Assembly (NCBI GenBank): GCA_905210385.1
Contig: CAJLWS010000008.1
Location: 1-21,881, forward strand
Direction: 5' to 3'
DNA: 21,881 nucleotides
Source of the DNA: an uncultured Eubacteriales bacterium
Lineage (GTDB): Bacteria; Bacillota; Clostridia; Oscillospirales; Oscillospiraceae
The position numbers were made by a program, and so were the translations under genes. The notes below the pieces were generated by a model. It saw only the letters and a program-made list of their open reading frames with translations, made no database searches and had not been told where the DNA came from. The first letter of the stretch is position 1; the number at the start of each line of letters is the position of its first letter. Shown here one piece after another: positions 9,395 through 18,000 of the stretch.

Positions 9395-11905
9395 ATGAAA
9401 AAGCTCGTGGCAATGCTGCTGGCTCTGATGATGTGCGTCGGCCTGTTCGCAGGCTGTGCAAACACCACCAGCGACAGCAGCGAGAGCCCCAGCTCCGGTA
9501 CCACCGGCGAAGGTGTCAGCTACACCTACCGGGACTATTCCGAGGCTCTGGGCACCAACTGGAACTCCCACACCTTTGAGACCAACGCAGACATCGCCAT
9601 CATGAGTTACATCACCACCCAGATGGTGACCATGATGCCCCTGGACACTGAGAACGGCGTGTATCAGTGGGTGTATGAGATGGCCACCTCCGTCACCGAC
9701 GTGACCGCCGACCATCAGGATGACCTGACCAACTACGGTGTCACCCTGCCCGAGGGTACTAACCCCGAGGATGTCACCGAGGGTTATGTGTATGAGGTTA
9801 CCCTGAACCCTGATGCCGCGTGGCAGGATGGCACTCCCATCAATGCCGATACCTACATCTACTCCATGCAGCAGCTGCTCAACCCGGACATGAAGAACTA
9901 CCGGGCCAACCTGGTGTACAGCGGTGAGGGCGCCCTGGCTGGAGCTAACGCCTACTATAACTCCGGCAGCCCCATTTACAATCCTCTGGTTCCCGCCTAT
10001 GGCGAGGGAGAGACTCCCGATTACTCCTATGATCTGGAGCAGGGGATTGCCGACGGGCAGGTTTATATCAACGTCACTGCGACCAATATGACCCTGTACA
10101 ACGACAGCCTGAGCAACCTGAACTCCATGGTTGGCGCTGGCCTTGGCGATCAGATCAACGCCCTGGCTGAGGCTGCCGACGCCTACGGCTACACCCTGGT
10201 GACCGCTGAGAACCGCGAGACCGTGGAGACCGTGGTCAACACCATCCTGTCCGGCCTGTTCGGCATCACCGATCCCACCGAGCAAGCCAACTACCTGAAG
10301 GAGGCCCTGTTCTACAACGACGGCTCCGTGTCTGAAGAGCTGGAGTTTGAGGGCACCGTGGGCCTGATCAAGGTGGACGACTACACCCTGCGCTATGTCA
10401 CCCAGGCCTACATTGACCTGAACAACTTCATGACCTTCCTGGGCGATGGTTATCTGGTTTACGAGGAGACCTATGAGGCCGGCAAGGATACCACTGGCAC
10501 TCTGGTGACTACCGATTACGGCACCAGCCCTGAGAACACCATGTCCTTTGGCCCCTACATCCTGGAGTCCTATCAGGCCGACCGCCAGATGGTCTTTACC
10601 CGCAATGAGAACTGGTATGGCTGGGAGGACGAGCGCAACGACGAGGGCAACCTGGTGTCCTATACCCCCTATGAGGTGGACGGCGAAAACGTGGAGCGCT
10701 GGCAGGCCACCAGCATTGTGATTGACGTCACGGACGACAACACCGCCATGCAGGCCTTCCTCAGCGGCGATCTGGGCTCTTGGCGCCCCACAGCCGAGGA
10801 GCTGCCCAACTACACCACTTCCACCCAGCTGTTCCAGCAGCAGGAGAGCTACACCATGTCCTTCTTCTTCAACACCGACGTGGCGGCTCTGCAGACTATG
10901 GACACCTCCGGCGGCAACACCAACAGCGTGGTGCTGTCCAACGAGAACTTCCGCCGCGCCATGAGTCTGGCCATCAACCGGGATGAGTATGTCACCGCTA
11001 CGCCTGGCTATGTGGCGGCTTACTCCCTGATGAACGACATGTACTACTATGATCCGTATAACGACCCCACCTCCAACTACCGTCACTCTGACGCCGCCAT
11101 GCAGGCCATCTGCAACCTGTACGGCGTGGAGTACGGTGAGGGCACGCCCTACGCCACCCTGGAGGACGCCTACAACTCCATCAACGGCTACAACCTCACC
11201 GAGGCCCAAGCCCTGATGGCCCAGGCCTGTGACGAGCTGGTGGAAGCCGGGCTGTATACCGAGGGCGAAGACATTTATATCCGCATTGCCTGGGCGGCCG
11301 GATCCCTCTCCGACCCGGACAATAACCAGGTGGCCCTGCTCAACGAGATGGTCAACGCCGCCCTGGAGGGCTCCGGCTTTGGCACTCTCACCTTTGAGGC
11401 TGTGGGCAACCTGGAGAACCGTTACGCGGACGTGCCCGCCGGTCCCTATGCCATCGGCTACGGCGCTTGGGGCGGTGCTTACTTCTATCCCTTCCGCAAC
11501 ATGCAGGTCTACTGCGATCCCGACCAGTATGATGTGAACGAGATGGGGTGCTGGGATCCCACCACCGAGACCCTGACCCTCAACATCAATGGTGAGGACG
11601 TGACCATGACCTGGCAGGAGTGGTCCAACTGCATGATCGGCGCCGGCGCGTATGCCACTGCAGACAATGAGACCAAGCTGCAGATTACCGCCCTGCTGGA
11701 AGAGGAGTACCTGAACAAGTTCTACCGTATCCCCCTGTGCGGCACCACCATTTGTGAGCTGCTGTCCTATCAGGTGCGGTACATCACCGAGAACTACAAC
11801 GTCATGTATGGTTTCGGCGGCCTGGAGCTGCTTCAGTTCCAGTACAGCGATGCCGAGTGGGAGGAGTTTGTCTCTTCTGAGGGCGGTACCCTGAGCTACG
11901 AGTAA
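9395..11905 (+). CDS. Peptide-type ABC transporter substrate-binding lipoprotein (SBP family 5), oversized
   Basis: This 836-residue protein captures ligand outside the cell for the importer encoded downstream. A Lys-rich start and hydrophobic stretch end in G-L-F-A-G-C21, a lipobox, so the mature protein is lipid-anchored at C21. A Ser/Thr-rich linker follows. Family 5 (OppA/DppA) signatures are A-W-Q-D-G-T-P-I-N-A-D-T-Y around 142-154 and N516-E-N-F-R-R-A-M-S-L-A-I-N-R-D. The mature part is strongly acidic and Tyr-rich. Family members are usually about 500-600 residues, so this one carries some 250 extra, partly in an Ala/Asn-rich segment at about 215-320. A textbook AGGAGGAAA site at 9382-9390 sets the ATG at 9395. 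Substrate is unknown; peptides are the family default. Confidence 0.9.
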   Translation: MKKLVAMLLALMMCVGLFAGCANTTSDSSESPSSGTTGEGVSYTYRDYSEALGTNWNSHTFETNADIAIMSYITTQMVTMMPLDTENGVYQWVYEMATSVTDVTADHQDDLTNYGVTLPEGTNPEDVTEGYVYEVTLNPDAAWQDGTPINADTYIYSMQQLLNPDMKNYRANLVYSGEGALAGANAYYNSGSPIYNPLVPAYGEGETPDYSYDLEQGIADGQVYINVTATNMTLYNDSLSNLNSMVGAGLGDQINALAEAADAYGYTLVTAENRETVETVVNTILSGLFGITDPTEQANYLKEALFYNDGSVSEELEFEGTVGLIKVDDYTLRYVTQAYIDLNNFMTFLGDGYLVYEETYEAGKDTTGTLVTTDYGTSPENTMSFGPYILESYQADRQMVFTRNENWYGWEDERNDEGNLVSYTPYEVDGENVERWQATSIVIDVTDDNTAMQAFLSGDLGSWRPTAEELPNYTTSTQLFQQQESYTMSFFFNTDVAALQTMDTSGGNTNSVVLSNENFRRAMSLAINRDEYVTATPGYVAAYSLMNDMYYYDPYNDPTSNYRHSDAAMQAICNLYGVEYGEGTPYATLEDAYNSINGYNLTEAQALMAQACDELVEAGLYTEGEDIYIRIAWAAGSLSDPDNNQVALLNEMVNAALEGSGFGTLTFEAVGNLENRYADVPAGPYAIGYGAWGGAYFYPFRNMQVYCDPDQYDVNEMGCWDPTTETLTLNINGEDVTMTWQEWSNCMIGAGAYATADNETKLQITALLEEEYLNKFYRIPLCGTTICELLSYQVRYITENYNVMYGFGGLELLQFQYSDAEWEEFVSSEGGTLSYE

Positions 11906-11941
11906 GAAAGAAATATCGCAGAGCCGAACCAAATCAGTCTA

Positions 11942-11983
11942 CCGGGCAGGGGAGGGGCTCCCTCCTCTGCCCGGCGCGGCTTT
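11942..11983 (+). terminator. Stem-loop between binding-protein and permease genes (partial terminator or mRNA stabiliser)
   Basis: CCGGGCAG and the following GGGGAGG at 11942-11955 pair with 11961-11974 as a 14-bp stem with one G-U, around a GGCTC loop. A TTTT run follows five bases later at 11980-11983. Such hairpins after binding-protein genes commonly let the binding protein be made in excess over the membrane parts, by partial termination or 3' protection. Confidence 0.6.
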
Positions 11984-12052
11984 TCCCCCGGCGGGTCTTG
12001 ATCACATTCGGCTCCAATGAGAATTTGCGGAGGCCGAAAAGGAGACGAGTCT

Positions 12053-13015
12053 ATGGCCAAATATGTGCTGAAACGGATCTTACTGATGATCCTTACCTTT
12101 TTCGTCATTGTGACGATATGCTTCATGCTCATCCGGCTGCTGCCCCGGGAGCTTCCCATGGAGGAAAACCTCCGGGAAGTGATGCTGGCCCGGTTCGAGG
12201 CGCTGGGCTATAACGAGCCGCTACTGGTACAGTATGGTATATACCTGAAGAATATTTTTACCAGCTGGGATTTTGGTACCTCCTGGTATGTGCAGTTCCG
12301 GGCGGACGCCTGGGATGTGCTTATGGACCGACTTTGGCCCACTGTATTGGTCAACTTCTATTCCTTCTTGCTTTCGGTGCCTCTGGGCCTGGCTTTGGGC
12401 ATCTACGCCGCAGTTCGCAAAAACAAGTGGCAGGACCACCTCATCAGTACCCTGGTGATGGTGTTCGTTTCTGTGCCGTCCTATGTGTACGGCTTTTTGG
12501 TACAGTATTTCTTGTATTTCAAGCTGGACCTGTTTCCGCTCACGGTTTCCTCCCTGGCGGACGCTGGAGGGTCCTGGTTCACCTGGCCCATGTTCTACAG
12601 TATGATCCCCCCGATTATTGCGCTCTCTTTCGGACAGATCGCCGGACTATGCCGATTTACCCGGGCGGAACTGACGGAAACCCTGACTTCCGACTATATG
12701 CTGCTGGCGCGTACCAAGGGCCTGACCCGGAGTCAGGCCACAACCCGCCACGCGCTGAAAAACGCCATGGTGCCCATCCTGCCCATGATTATCTCCACCT
12801 TTATTTCGATTCTGGCAGGTTCCATGGTTATTGAACAAATCTTCGCAATTCCCGGCGTCGGCCAGCTCTACATCCGGTCCATCAATCTGTTGGACTACGA
12901 TGTGTTTATGATGGACACGGTATTCTACGTGTTCGTGGGATTGCTGGCCGGCATCGTTGTGGATATCAGCTATGGATTTATTGATCCGCGTATCAGAATG
13001 GGGAAGAAGAAATGA
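12053..13015 (+). CDS. ABC transporter permease, DppB/OppB type
   Basis: This 320-residue inner-membrane permease is the first of a heteromeric pair and is of normal length. It has the DppB layout: an N-terminal helix (K-R-I-L-L-M-I-L-T-F-F-V-I-V), the outside segment E-P-L-L-V-Q-Y-G, and five further helices. The EAA-type coupling loop that contacts the ATPases lies in the H-A-L-K-N-A-M-V-P-I-L-P region, and the end reads P-G-V-G-Q-L-Y-I-R-S-I. The ATG at 12053 follows AAAAGGAG at 12037-12044; the frame is open 12 codons further upstream but without a ribosome site. Its TGA overlaps the ATG of the second permease (ATGA), indicating translational coupling. Confidence 0.93.
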   Translation: MAKYVLKRILLMILTFFVIVTICFMLIRLLPRELPMEENLREVMLARFEALGYNEPLLVQYGIYLKNIFTSWDFGTSWYVQFRADAWDVLMDRLWPTVLVNFYSFLLSVPLGLALGIYAAVRKNKWQDHLISTLVMVFVSVPSYVYGFLVQYFLYFKLDLFPLTVSSLADAGGSWFTWPMFYSMIPPIIALSFGQIAGLCRFTRAELTETLTSDYMLLARTKGLTRSQATTRHALKNAMVPILPMIISTFISILAGSMVIEQIFAIPGVGQLYIRSINLLDYDVFMMDTVFYVFVGLLAGIVVDISYGFIDPRIRMGKKK

Positions 13016-14595
13016 AGAATACGACTGAATTTACTCACATCCCCAAGGACATGTTTGCGTTTGTCAACCACGGGGAACGGATTTCTGACAAGAAGTTTGA
13101 GGACAAGCCGATTGGCTACTTCAAGGATGCCTGGATCCGCTTCTGCAAGAACAAGGCGTCCATTGTGGCGGCTATCATCATCCTGTGCATCCTGGCTTTC
13201 GCTGTTGTAGCGCCCCTGGCCATCACCACCCACAACGCCACCTTTATGGATACCTATTACTCCCGCAAGCCGCCCCGTAATGCGCTGTTGAGCAACATCG
13301 GCATTGCTGACGGCGGTACCAACCGGGACTTCTCCGAGCAGGGCATCGTCAAGGCCGTCGCTGTGGGTATGGGGGCCGAGGACCGCGACGGCTCCGGCAC
13401 TGTAACCCTGGAGGAGGGTATGGCCAGTGAGTACCAGCCCATTCTGGACATCATGGGCAGCCGTGAGGTCAGTGAGATCCGGGGTGTGCCTCCCCGCACG
13501 ATTTACAGCGCCCACATTGAGAACTATCTGGAGGTGGGCTTCCTCTATTTCAGCATTCCCCAGTCCCAGTACTACGATATCCTGGAGTGGCAGGAGGAGA
13601 CGGGGCTTCAGGTGCTTTATCCCCTGATTGCCAACAACGAGTACACCATGGATTCTGCCGACGCCAACTACTGGTACAAGACGGACAGCCGGGGCAATCC
13701 CGTGCGCACCACCGCTGACGGTGGTACCGAAGAGATCGAGTACGCTGAAGGTATGGTGTTGGAGGACAACTACCTGCGGGATGAGAACGGCGATCCTGTC
13801 TACTATGAGTACACCGGCGGCGGAACCCATGAGACTGCCCAGTTCCGGGTTCGGGTGCTGTACTATAACTACTACCAGTACCGCAACGGCTTTGAGCCAT
13901 ACTACCTGATGGGGACCGACAGCCAGGGCTATGACCTGACCCTGCGTTTGGCAGACGGTATCAAGCTTTCCGTGCTGCTGGCCATCTGCGTGTCTGCCAT
14001 CAACCTGGTCATCGGCGCCATTTATGGCGCTATCGAGGGCTACTACGGCGGCGCGGTGGACATGGTGCTGGAGCGTATCGTGGACATCCTGGCCAACGTA
14101 CCCTTCGTGGTGGTGGCTACCCTTTTCCAGATGCACTTGGCGACTCAGGTGGGCGCAATCCCAAGCCTGCTGTTTGCTTTTGTGCTCACAGGTTGGATTT
14201 CTACCGCTGCGCGGACCCGGACCCAGTTCTACCGCTTCAAGGGACAGGAGTATGTGCTGGCCGCCCGCACCCTGGGCGCCCGGGATCGGCGGATTATCTG
14301 GAAGCATATCTTCCCCAATTCCCTGGGCACCATCATTACCGCCAGCGCCCTGGTGATTCCCGGCGTCATTAACACCGAGAGCATGCTCAGTTACTTGGGC
14401 ATCGTGAAGCTGAACACTGCGTCGGTGACTTCCCTGGGCAACCTGCTGGCATCCGCAAGCAATATCTGGACCAGCTATCCCCACCTGATGCTGTTCCCGG
14501 CTATTGTCATTTCGCTGCTGATGATCTGCTTCAACCTATTTGGCAACGGCCTGCGCGACGCGTTTAACCCGTCGCTGCGCGGTGTGGAGGAATGA
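13012..14595 (+). CDS. ABC transporter permease, DppC/OppC type, with large outside insertion and EF-hand-like loop
   Basis: The second permease has 527 residues where the family has about 300. The first helix is at about 49-70. The conserved block that normally follows it within roughly 50 residues (L-G-T-D-x-x-G-R-D) appears here as M300-G-T-D-S-Q-G-Y-D, so some 200 residues are inserted on the outer face. Within that insertion, D124-R-D-G-S-G-T-V-T-L-E-E135 fits the 12-residue EF-hand calcium loop at positions 1, 3, 5, 6, 8 and 12. A Tyr-rich stretch (Y-Y-N-Y-Y-Q-Y) comes just before the core resumes. The rest is a normal permease core, with the coupling loop A-A-R-T-L-G-A-R-D and the block E-S-M-L-S-Y-L-G-I. 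Calcium binding is inferred. The start overlaps the previous stop. Confidence 0.9.
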   Translation: MKNTTEFTHIPKDMFAFVNHGERISDKKFEDKPIGYFKDAWIRFCKNKASIVAAIIILCILAFAVVAPLAITTHNATFMDTYYSRKPPRNALLSNIGIADGGTNRDFSEQGIVKAVAVGMGAEDRDGSGTVTLEEGMASEYQPILDIMGSREVSEIRGVPPRTIYSAHIENYLEVGFLYFSIPQSQYYDILEWQEETGLQVLYPLIANNEYTMDSADANYWYKTDSRGNPVRTTADGGTEEIEYAEGMVLEDNYLRDENGDPVYYEYTGGGTHETAQFRVRVLYYNYYQYRNGFEPYYLMGTDSQGYDLTLRLADGIKLSVLLAICVSAINLVIGAIYGAIEGYYGGAVDMVLERIVDILANVPFVVVATLFQMHLATQVGAIPSLLFAFVLTGWISTAARTRTQFYRFKGQEYVLAARTLGARDRRIIWKHIFPNSLGTIITASALVIPGVINTESMLSYLGIVKLNTASVTSLGNLLASASNIWTSYPHLMLFPAIVISLLMICFNLFGNGLRDAFNPSLRGVEE

Positions 14596-14599
14596 GCTT

Positions 14600-15478
14600 A
14601 TGAGTGAAGTTTTGGAAGTAAAAAACTTGAAGATCTCCTTTCGTACCTCCACCGGCACCCTAAAGGCGGTTCGGGATATCTCGTTCACTCTGGAGAAAGG
14701 TAAGACCCTGGCCATCGTGGGTGAGTCGGGCTCCGGCAAGTCGGTGACCTCCAAGGCGATTCTGGGTATTCTGGCCGGCAACTCCATTGTGGAGGGCGGC
14801 GAGATTATCTATGACGGCAGGGATCTGCTGCGCATTTCCGAGGAGGAGATGTGCACCATCCGGGGCGACCGGATCTCTATGATCTTCCAGGATCCCTTGT
14901 CCTCCCTAAACCCCATCGTAAAGATCGGCAAGCAGATCACTGAGGCCATGCTGCTCAAGAATAAGGGGAACCGGAAGGCTGCCCGCAAGGATTTCAATAG
15001 CATGTTGGCGACCCTAAAGGAGCATATGATTGCCGCCCAGGGGACGGAGAACAAGGCGAAGGTGGAAGATATGGTCAACACCTTCGACAAGTTCAACATT
15101 GAGGCCATCAAGCTGGAGAACAGCTATAATGACGCTTTGCATGAGGCAGAGGAAGTGGTCTCCAGAATTGAAGATTTCCTCTTCAAGGCCAGCAAGCGCC
15201 GGGTGGACGCGAAGGGTGCCCTGAAGGAGTTCGCAGGCCGGGTGAAGAAAGTGAAAGATCCGTTCCTTACCTACGGCTATGATGATCGTCTGAGCAAGGC
15301 GGCGGACGCTATGGAGCAGGCTCTGGCCAACTACCATGAGGACTCCGGGAAGAAACGGGAGGAGGACGGCGCGCAGCCTCTGCCCCAGGAAATCACTCAG
15401 GTTCTGGATCAGACCAAGTCTCTGCTTCAGGAACTGCTGGGCAAGACCCGCCCAGACTTTTTCCGTATCGGCTACTAA
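14600..15478 (+). CDS. DppD/OppD-type ATPase, N-terminal fragment (ends at in-frame TAA)
   Basis: This 292-residue product carries only the first half of a peptide-importer ATPase. Walker A G-E-S-G-S-G-K-S is at 41-48 and the Q-loop F96-Q-D-P-L-S-S-L-N-P follows normally. From about residue 130, after N-R-K-A-A-R-K, the family sequence stops and a charged, Lys/Glu/Asp/Ala-rich helical region begins that runs to the TAA at 15476-15478. The signature, Walker B and H-loop are absent. They lie in the next frame, which is in the same phase, so one nonsense codon separates the halves. The start at 14600 follows GGAGGAA and lies 4 bp after the DppC stop. On its own it could bind but not hydrolyse ATP in the usual way. 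Confidence 0.85.
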   Translation: MSEVLEVKNLKISFRTSTGTLKAVRDISFTLEKGKTLAIVGESGSGKSVTSKAILGILAGNSIVEGGEIIYDGRDLLRISEEEMCTIRGDRISMIFQDPLSSLNPIVKIGKQITEAMLLKNKGNRKAARKDFNSMLATLKEHMIAAQGTENKAKVEDMVNTFDKFNIEAIKLENSYNDALHEAEEVVSRIEDFLFKASKRRVDAKGALKEFAGRVKKVKDPFLTYGYDDRLSKAADAMEQALANYHEDSGKKREEDGAQPLPQEITQVLDQTKSLLQELLGKTRPDFFRIGY

Positions 15479-15481
15479 AAA

Positions 15482-16786
15482 TTGAAAACCCCAAATGAGA
15501 ACCTGAGCGGCAAGCCGGTGGATCAGCTCAACGAGATGGCTCTGCGCTATCTGAATGACAACTTCATGCTGGAGTTCATTGAGATCGAGACGAAGGCGAT
15601 GGCTCATTCTTACCATGAGGCTTTGGAGAAGAAGAAAGCGGTGCTGGGGCAGCTGGAGCAGGCGAAGGCGTTCTATGTTAAGGGCGACTTTGATAAGGCT
15701 TCCGCCAAGAAACAGTGCAAGGAAATTGCCGACCAGGTGGAGCAAACCATTGACCGGCTGGAGATCACAAAGGACAGCACTGCATACACTTTCCGTACCA
15801 GCTTGGCCGGTGCCATTGACAAATACTTCACCGCCAAGGTGAAGAATCCCAAGGAGGAAGCCCGCTTTGCCAAGCAGAGCAAGAAGCGGGATGCCCTCAT
15901 TGCTAAGGGAAAGACTGTGGACTGGAAGGTCGTACCCAAGGTGGTCTACGATCTGGATGATCTGAAAGCGGATATCGTCAAGGTGTTCGACCATATGATC
16001 CAGCATTACAACCAGTATATTGCCCAGGAATCCCAGGTGGATTTCCGAGCCAGAAGCATCGAGCTGGTGGATTACTTCAAGGCGAAGGCATCTGAGGTAG
16101 TCTACAAGGTGACTAAGAGCATGGCCAAGGAGAAGGCGATCCAGCTCATGGAGGAAGTTGGAATCCCGGAACCCCGGGTGCGCTACTACCAGTATCCCTT
16201 TGAGTTCTCCGGCGGTATGCGCCAGCGTATTGTCATTGCCATCGCTCTGGCGGCCAACCCGGACATCCTGATCTGCGATGAGCCCACCACCGCGCTAGAC
16301 GTGACCATCCAGGCGCAGATTCTGGAGCTGATTAACCGTTTGAAGGAAGAGCGCAACCTGTCCGTCATCTTTATCACTCACGACCTGGGCGTAGTGGCCA
16401 ATATGGCCGATGACATCGCTGTGATGTACGCCGGCAAGATTGTGGAGTATGGTACCGCGGATGATGTCTTCTATGATCCCCGGCATCCCTATACCTGGGC
16501 GCTGCTGTCCTCCATGCCCGATCTGGATACCAAGGAGAAGCTGGATGCCATTCCTGGTACACCGCCCAACATGATCTATCCCCCGGAGGGCGATGCCTTT
16601 GCCGACCGGAATAAATACGCCATGAAGATCGACTTTGTGCAGCAGCCGCCCCAGTTCCGGGTGTCCGATACCCACTGGGCAGCAACCTGGCTGCTCCATC
16701 CGGACGCGCCCAAGGTGGAACCGCCCAAGATTATCACGGACCGCATCGAGCGGATGCTGAAAAAGTCTGGAGGTGTGCAGGCATGA
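15482..16786 (+). CDS. DppD/OppD-type ATPase, C-terminal fragment (continues the same frame after TAA)
   Basis: This frame resumes 3 bp after the TAA of the previous one, in the same phase. The first 213 residues or so are a charged helical region unlike normal DppD. Family sequence returns at M214[15 protein letters not shown]. The signature F-S243-G-G-M-R-Q-R, Walker B I-L-I-C-D266-E267-P and H-loop H300 are all intact, as is the C-terminal oligopeptide-binding region with P-G-T-P-P-N. The start is uncertain: TTG at 15482 would fit termination-reinitiation but has no ribosome site, and the first in-frame ATG, at 15536, also has none. If neither is used, the protein exists only through readthrough or the gene is broken. 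The end overlaps the next start (ATGA). Confidence 0.75.
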   Translation: MKTPNENLSGKPVDQLNEMALRYLNDNFMLEFIEIETKAMAHSYHEALEKKKAVLGQLEQAKAFYVKGDFDKASAKKQCKEIADQVEQTIDRLEITKDSTAYTFRTSLAGAIDKYFTAKVKNPKEEARFAKQSKKRDALIAKGKTVDWKVVPKVVYDLDDLKADIVKVFDHMIQHYNQYIAQESQVDFRARSIELVDYFKAKASEVVYKVTKSMAKEKAIQLMEEVGIPEPRVRYYQYPFEFSGGMRQRIVIAIALAANPDILICDEPTTALDVTIQAQILELINRLKEERNLSVIFITHDLGVVANMADDIAVMYAGKIVEYGTADDVFYDPRHPYTWALLSSMPDLDTKEKLDAIPGTPPNMIYPPEGDAFADRNKYAMKIDFVQQPPQFRVSDTHWAATWLLHPDAPKVEPPKIITDRIERMLKKSGGVQA

Positions 16787-18000
16787 GCGAGCACGAGAAT
16801 CAAGAGGTGTTGCTCAAGGTTGAGCACCTGTGCCAGTACTTCAAGATGGGTGACTCCGAGCTGAAAGCAGTGGACGATGTCAACTTTGACATCAAGCGGG
16901 GCGAGGTTTTCGGCTTGGTGGGTGAGTCCGGCTGCGGCAAGACAACGACCGGAAGGTCCATCATCAAGATCTATGACATCACTTCTGGCAGCATCTACTT
17001 CAAGGGCCAGCGTATCTGCGCAGGCACCCGCAGCTACCGGGATGCGATCGCCAGCGCTCGAAAGGAACTGAGAAAGCTCGGTCCCAATGATACAGCCATG
17101 AAGGCAGAGCTGGAGAAGGTCATTGAGAGCAACCGGGAGGAGATTCGCAAGGCCCGGTTTGACCACCGGCACTCTGACGAGGAGTATGCCCAAACCCTGG
17201 TGGCCAGCCTGGAGAAAGAGTATGCTCCCAAGCTGGAGGCGGCTAAAAATGATCCCCAGAAGCTGGCCGAGATCAAGAAGGAATATCAGGAACAGCTGCG
17301 CATTGCGAAGAAGACCAAACTGATCACCAAGATTCAGATGATCTTCCAGGACCCCATCGCCTCTCTGGATCCCCGTATGACCGTGCGGGAGACTATTGCT
17401 GAGGGATTGGTGATCAACGGCATCCGGGATCAGAAGTATATCGATGAAAAGGTGTATGAGATCCTGGAAATGGTGGGCCTGGTGCGGGAGCATGCGGGTC
17501 GCTATCCTCATGAGTTTTCCGGCGGACAGCGGCAGCGCATCGGCATTGCCCGGGCGGTGATTATGAATCCGGACCTGCTCATTGCCGACGAGCCCATCTC
17601 CGCCTTGGACGTATCCATTCAGGCCCAGGTGATCAACCTGCTCAACGAGCTGCGTACTCGGCTGGGTCTGACCATCCTGTTCATAGCTCACGACCTGTCA
17701 GTGGTCAAGTACTTCTCTGACCGCATCGGGGTGATGTATTTCGGCAAGATGGTGGAGCTGGCCAGCTCGGACGAGCTGTTCGCGCATCCGCTGCATCCCT
17801 ATACCAGGTCCCTGCTGTCTGCCATCCCGCTCCCTGATCCTCGGTCGGAGAAGAAGCGGGTGCGTATCACCTACAACTCCCTGGCCGAACACGATTACAG
17901 TGTGGATAAGCCATCCATGCGAGAGATCCTCCCGGGGCATTTCGTATACTGCAACGATGCTGAGGAGCTCAAGTACAAGAAGGAACTGGGATTGCTGTGA
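16783..18000 (+). CDS. ABC transporter ATP-binding protein, DppF/OppF type, with helical insertion
   Basis: This is the second ATPase of the importer, 405 residues against about 310-330 in the family. Walker A G47-E-S-G-C-G-K-T is normal. The Q-loop F188-Q-D-P lies about 141 residues later rather than about 50. The roughly 90 extra residues (about 85-175) are Glu/Lys/Arg/Ala-rich with heptad-like spacing and probably form a helical hairpin or coiled coil on the cytoplasmic face. After this the sequence is standard: signature S246-G-G-Q-R-Q-R, Walker B D269-E270, H-loop H303 and the C-terminal oligopeptide domain. All catalytic motifs are present. Its ATG overlaps the preceding stop, and its own stop overlaps the GTG of the DUF3899 gene. 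Confidence 0.92.
   Translation: MSEHENQEVLLKVEHLCQYFKMGDSELKAVDDVNFDIKRGEVFGLVGESGCGKTTTGRSIIKIYDITSGSIYFKGQRICAGTRSYRDAIASARKELRKLGPNDTAMKAELEKVIESNREEIRKARFDHRHSDEEYAQTLVASLEKEYAPKLEAAKNDPQKLAEIKKEYQEQLRIAKKTKLITKIQMIFQDPIASLDPRMTVRETIAEGLVINGIRDQKYIDEKVYEILEMVGLVREHAGRYPHEFSGGQRQRIGIARAVIMNPDLLIADEPISALDVSIQAQVINLLNELRTRLGLTILFIAHDLSVVKYFSDRIGVMYFGKMVELASSDELFAHPLHPYTRSLLSAIPLPDPRSEKKRVRITYNSLAEHDYSVDKPSMREILPGHFVYCNDAEELKYKKELGLL

Noticed and set aside
9380..11932. An 850-codon open frame on the - strand opposite the binding-protein gene
   Set aside because: It is the mirror of a real gene in GC-biased DNA, Gly/Val/His-rich with no domain, and the + strand has lipobox, ribosome site and family motifs.
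12970..14484. A 504-codon - strand frame opposite the second permease
   Set aside because: Shadow of the permease gene, without any recognisable domain.
15476..15478. Efficient stop-codon readthrough or selenocysteine/pyrrolysine decoding
   Set aside because: The codon is TAA followed by A, not TGA or TAG, and no recoding hairpin is evident just downstream.
15470..15490. Programmed frameshifting as the explanation for the split ATPase
   Set aside because: The two halves are in the same phase, so no frame change is needed. An A-rich run is present but only a stop codon separates them.
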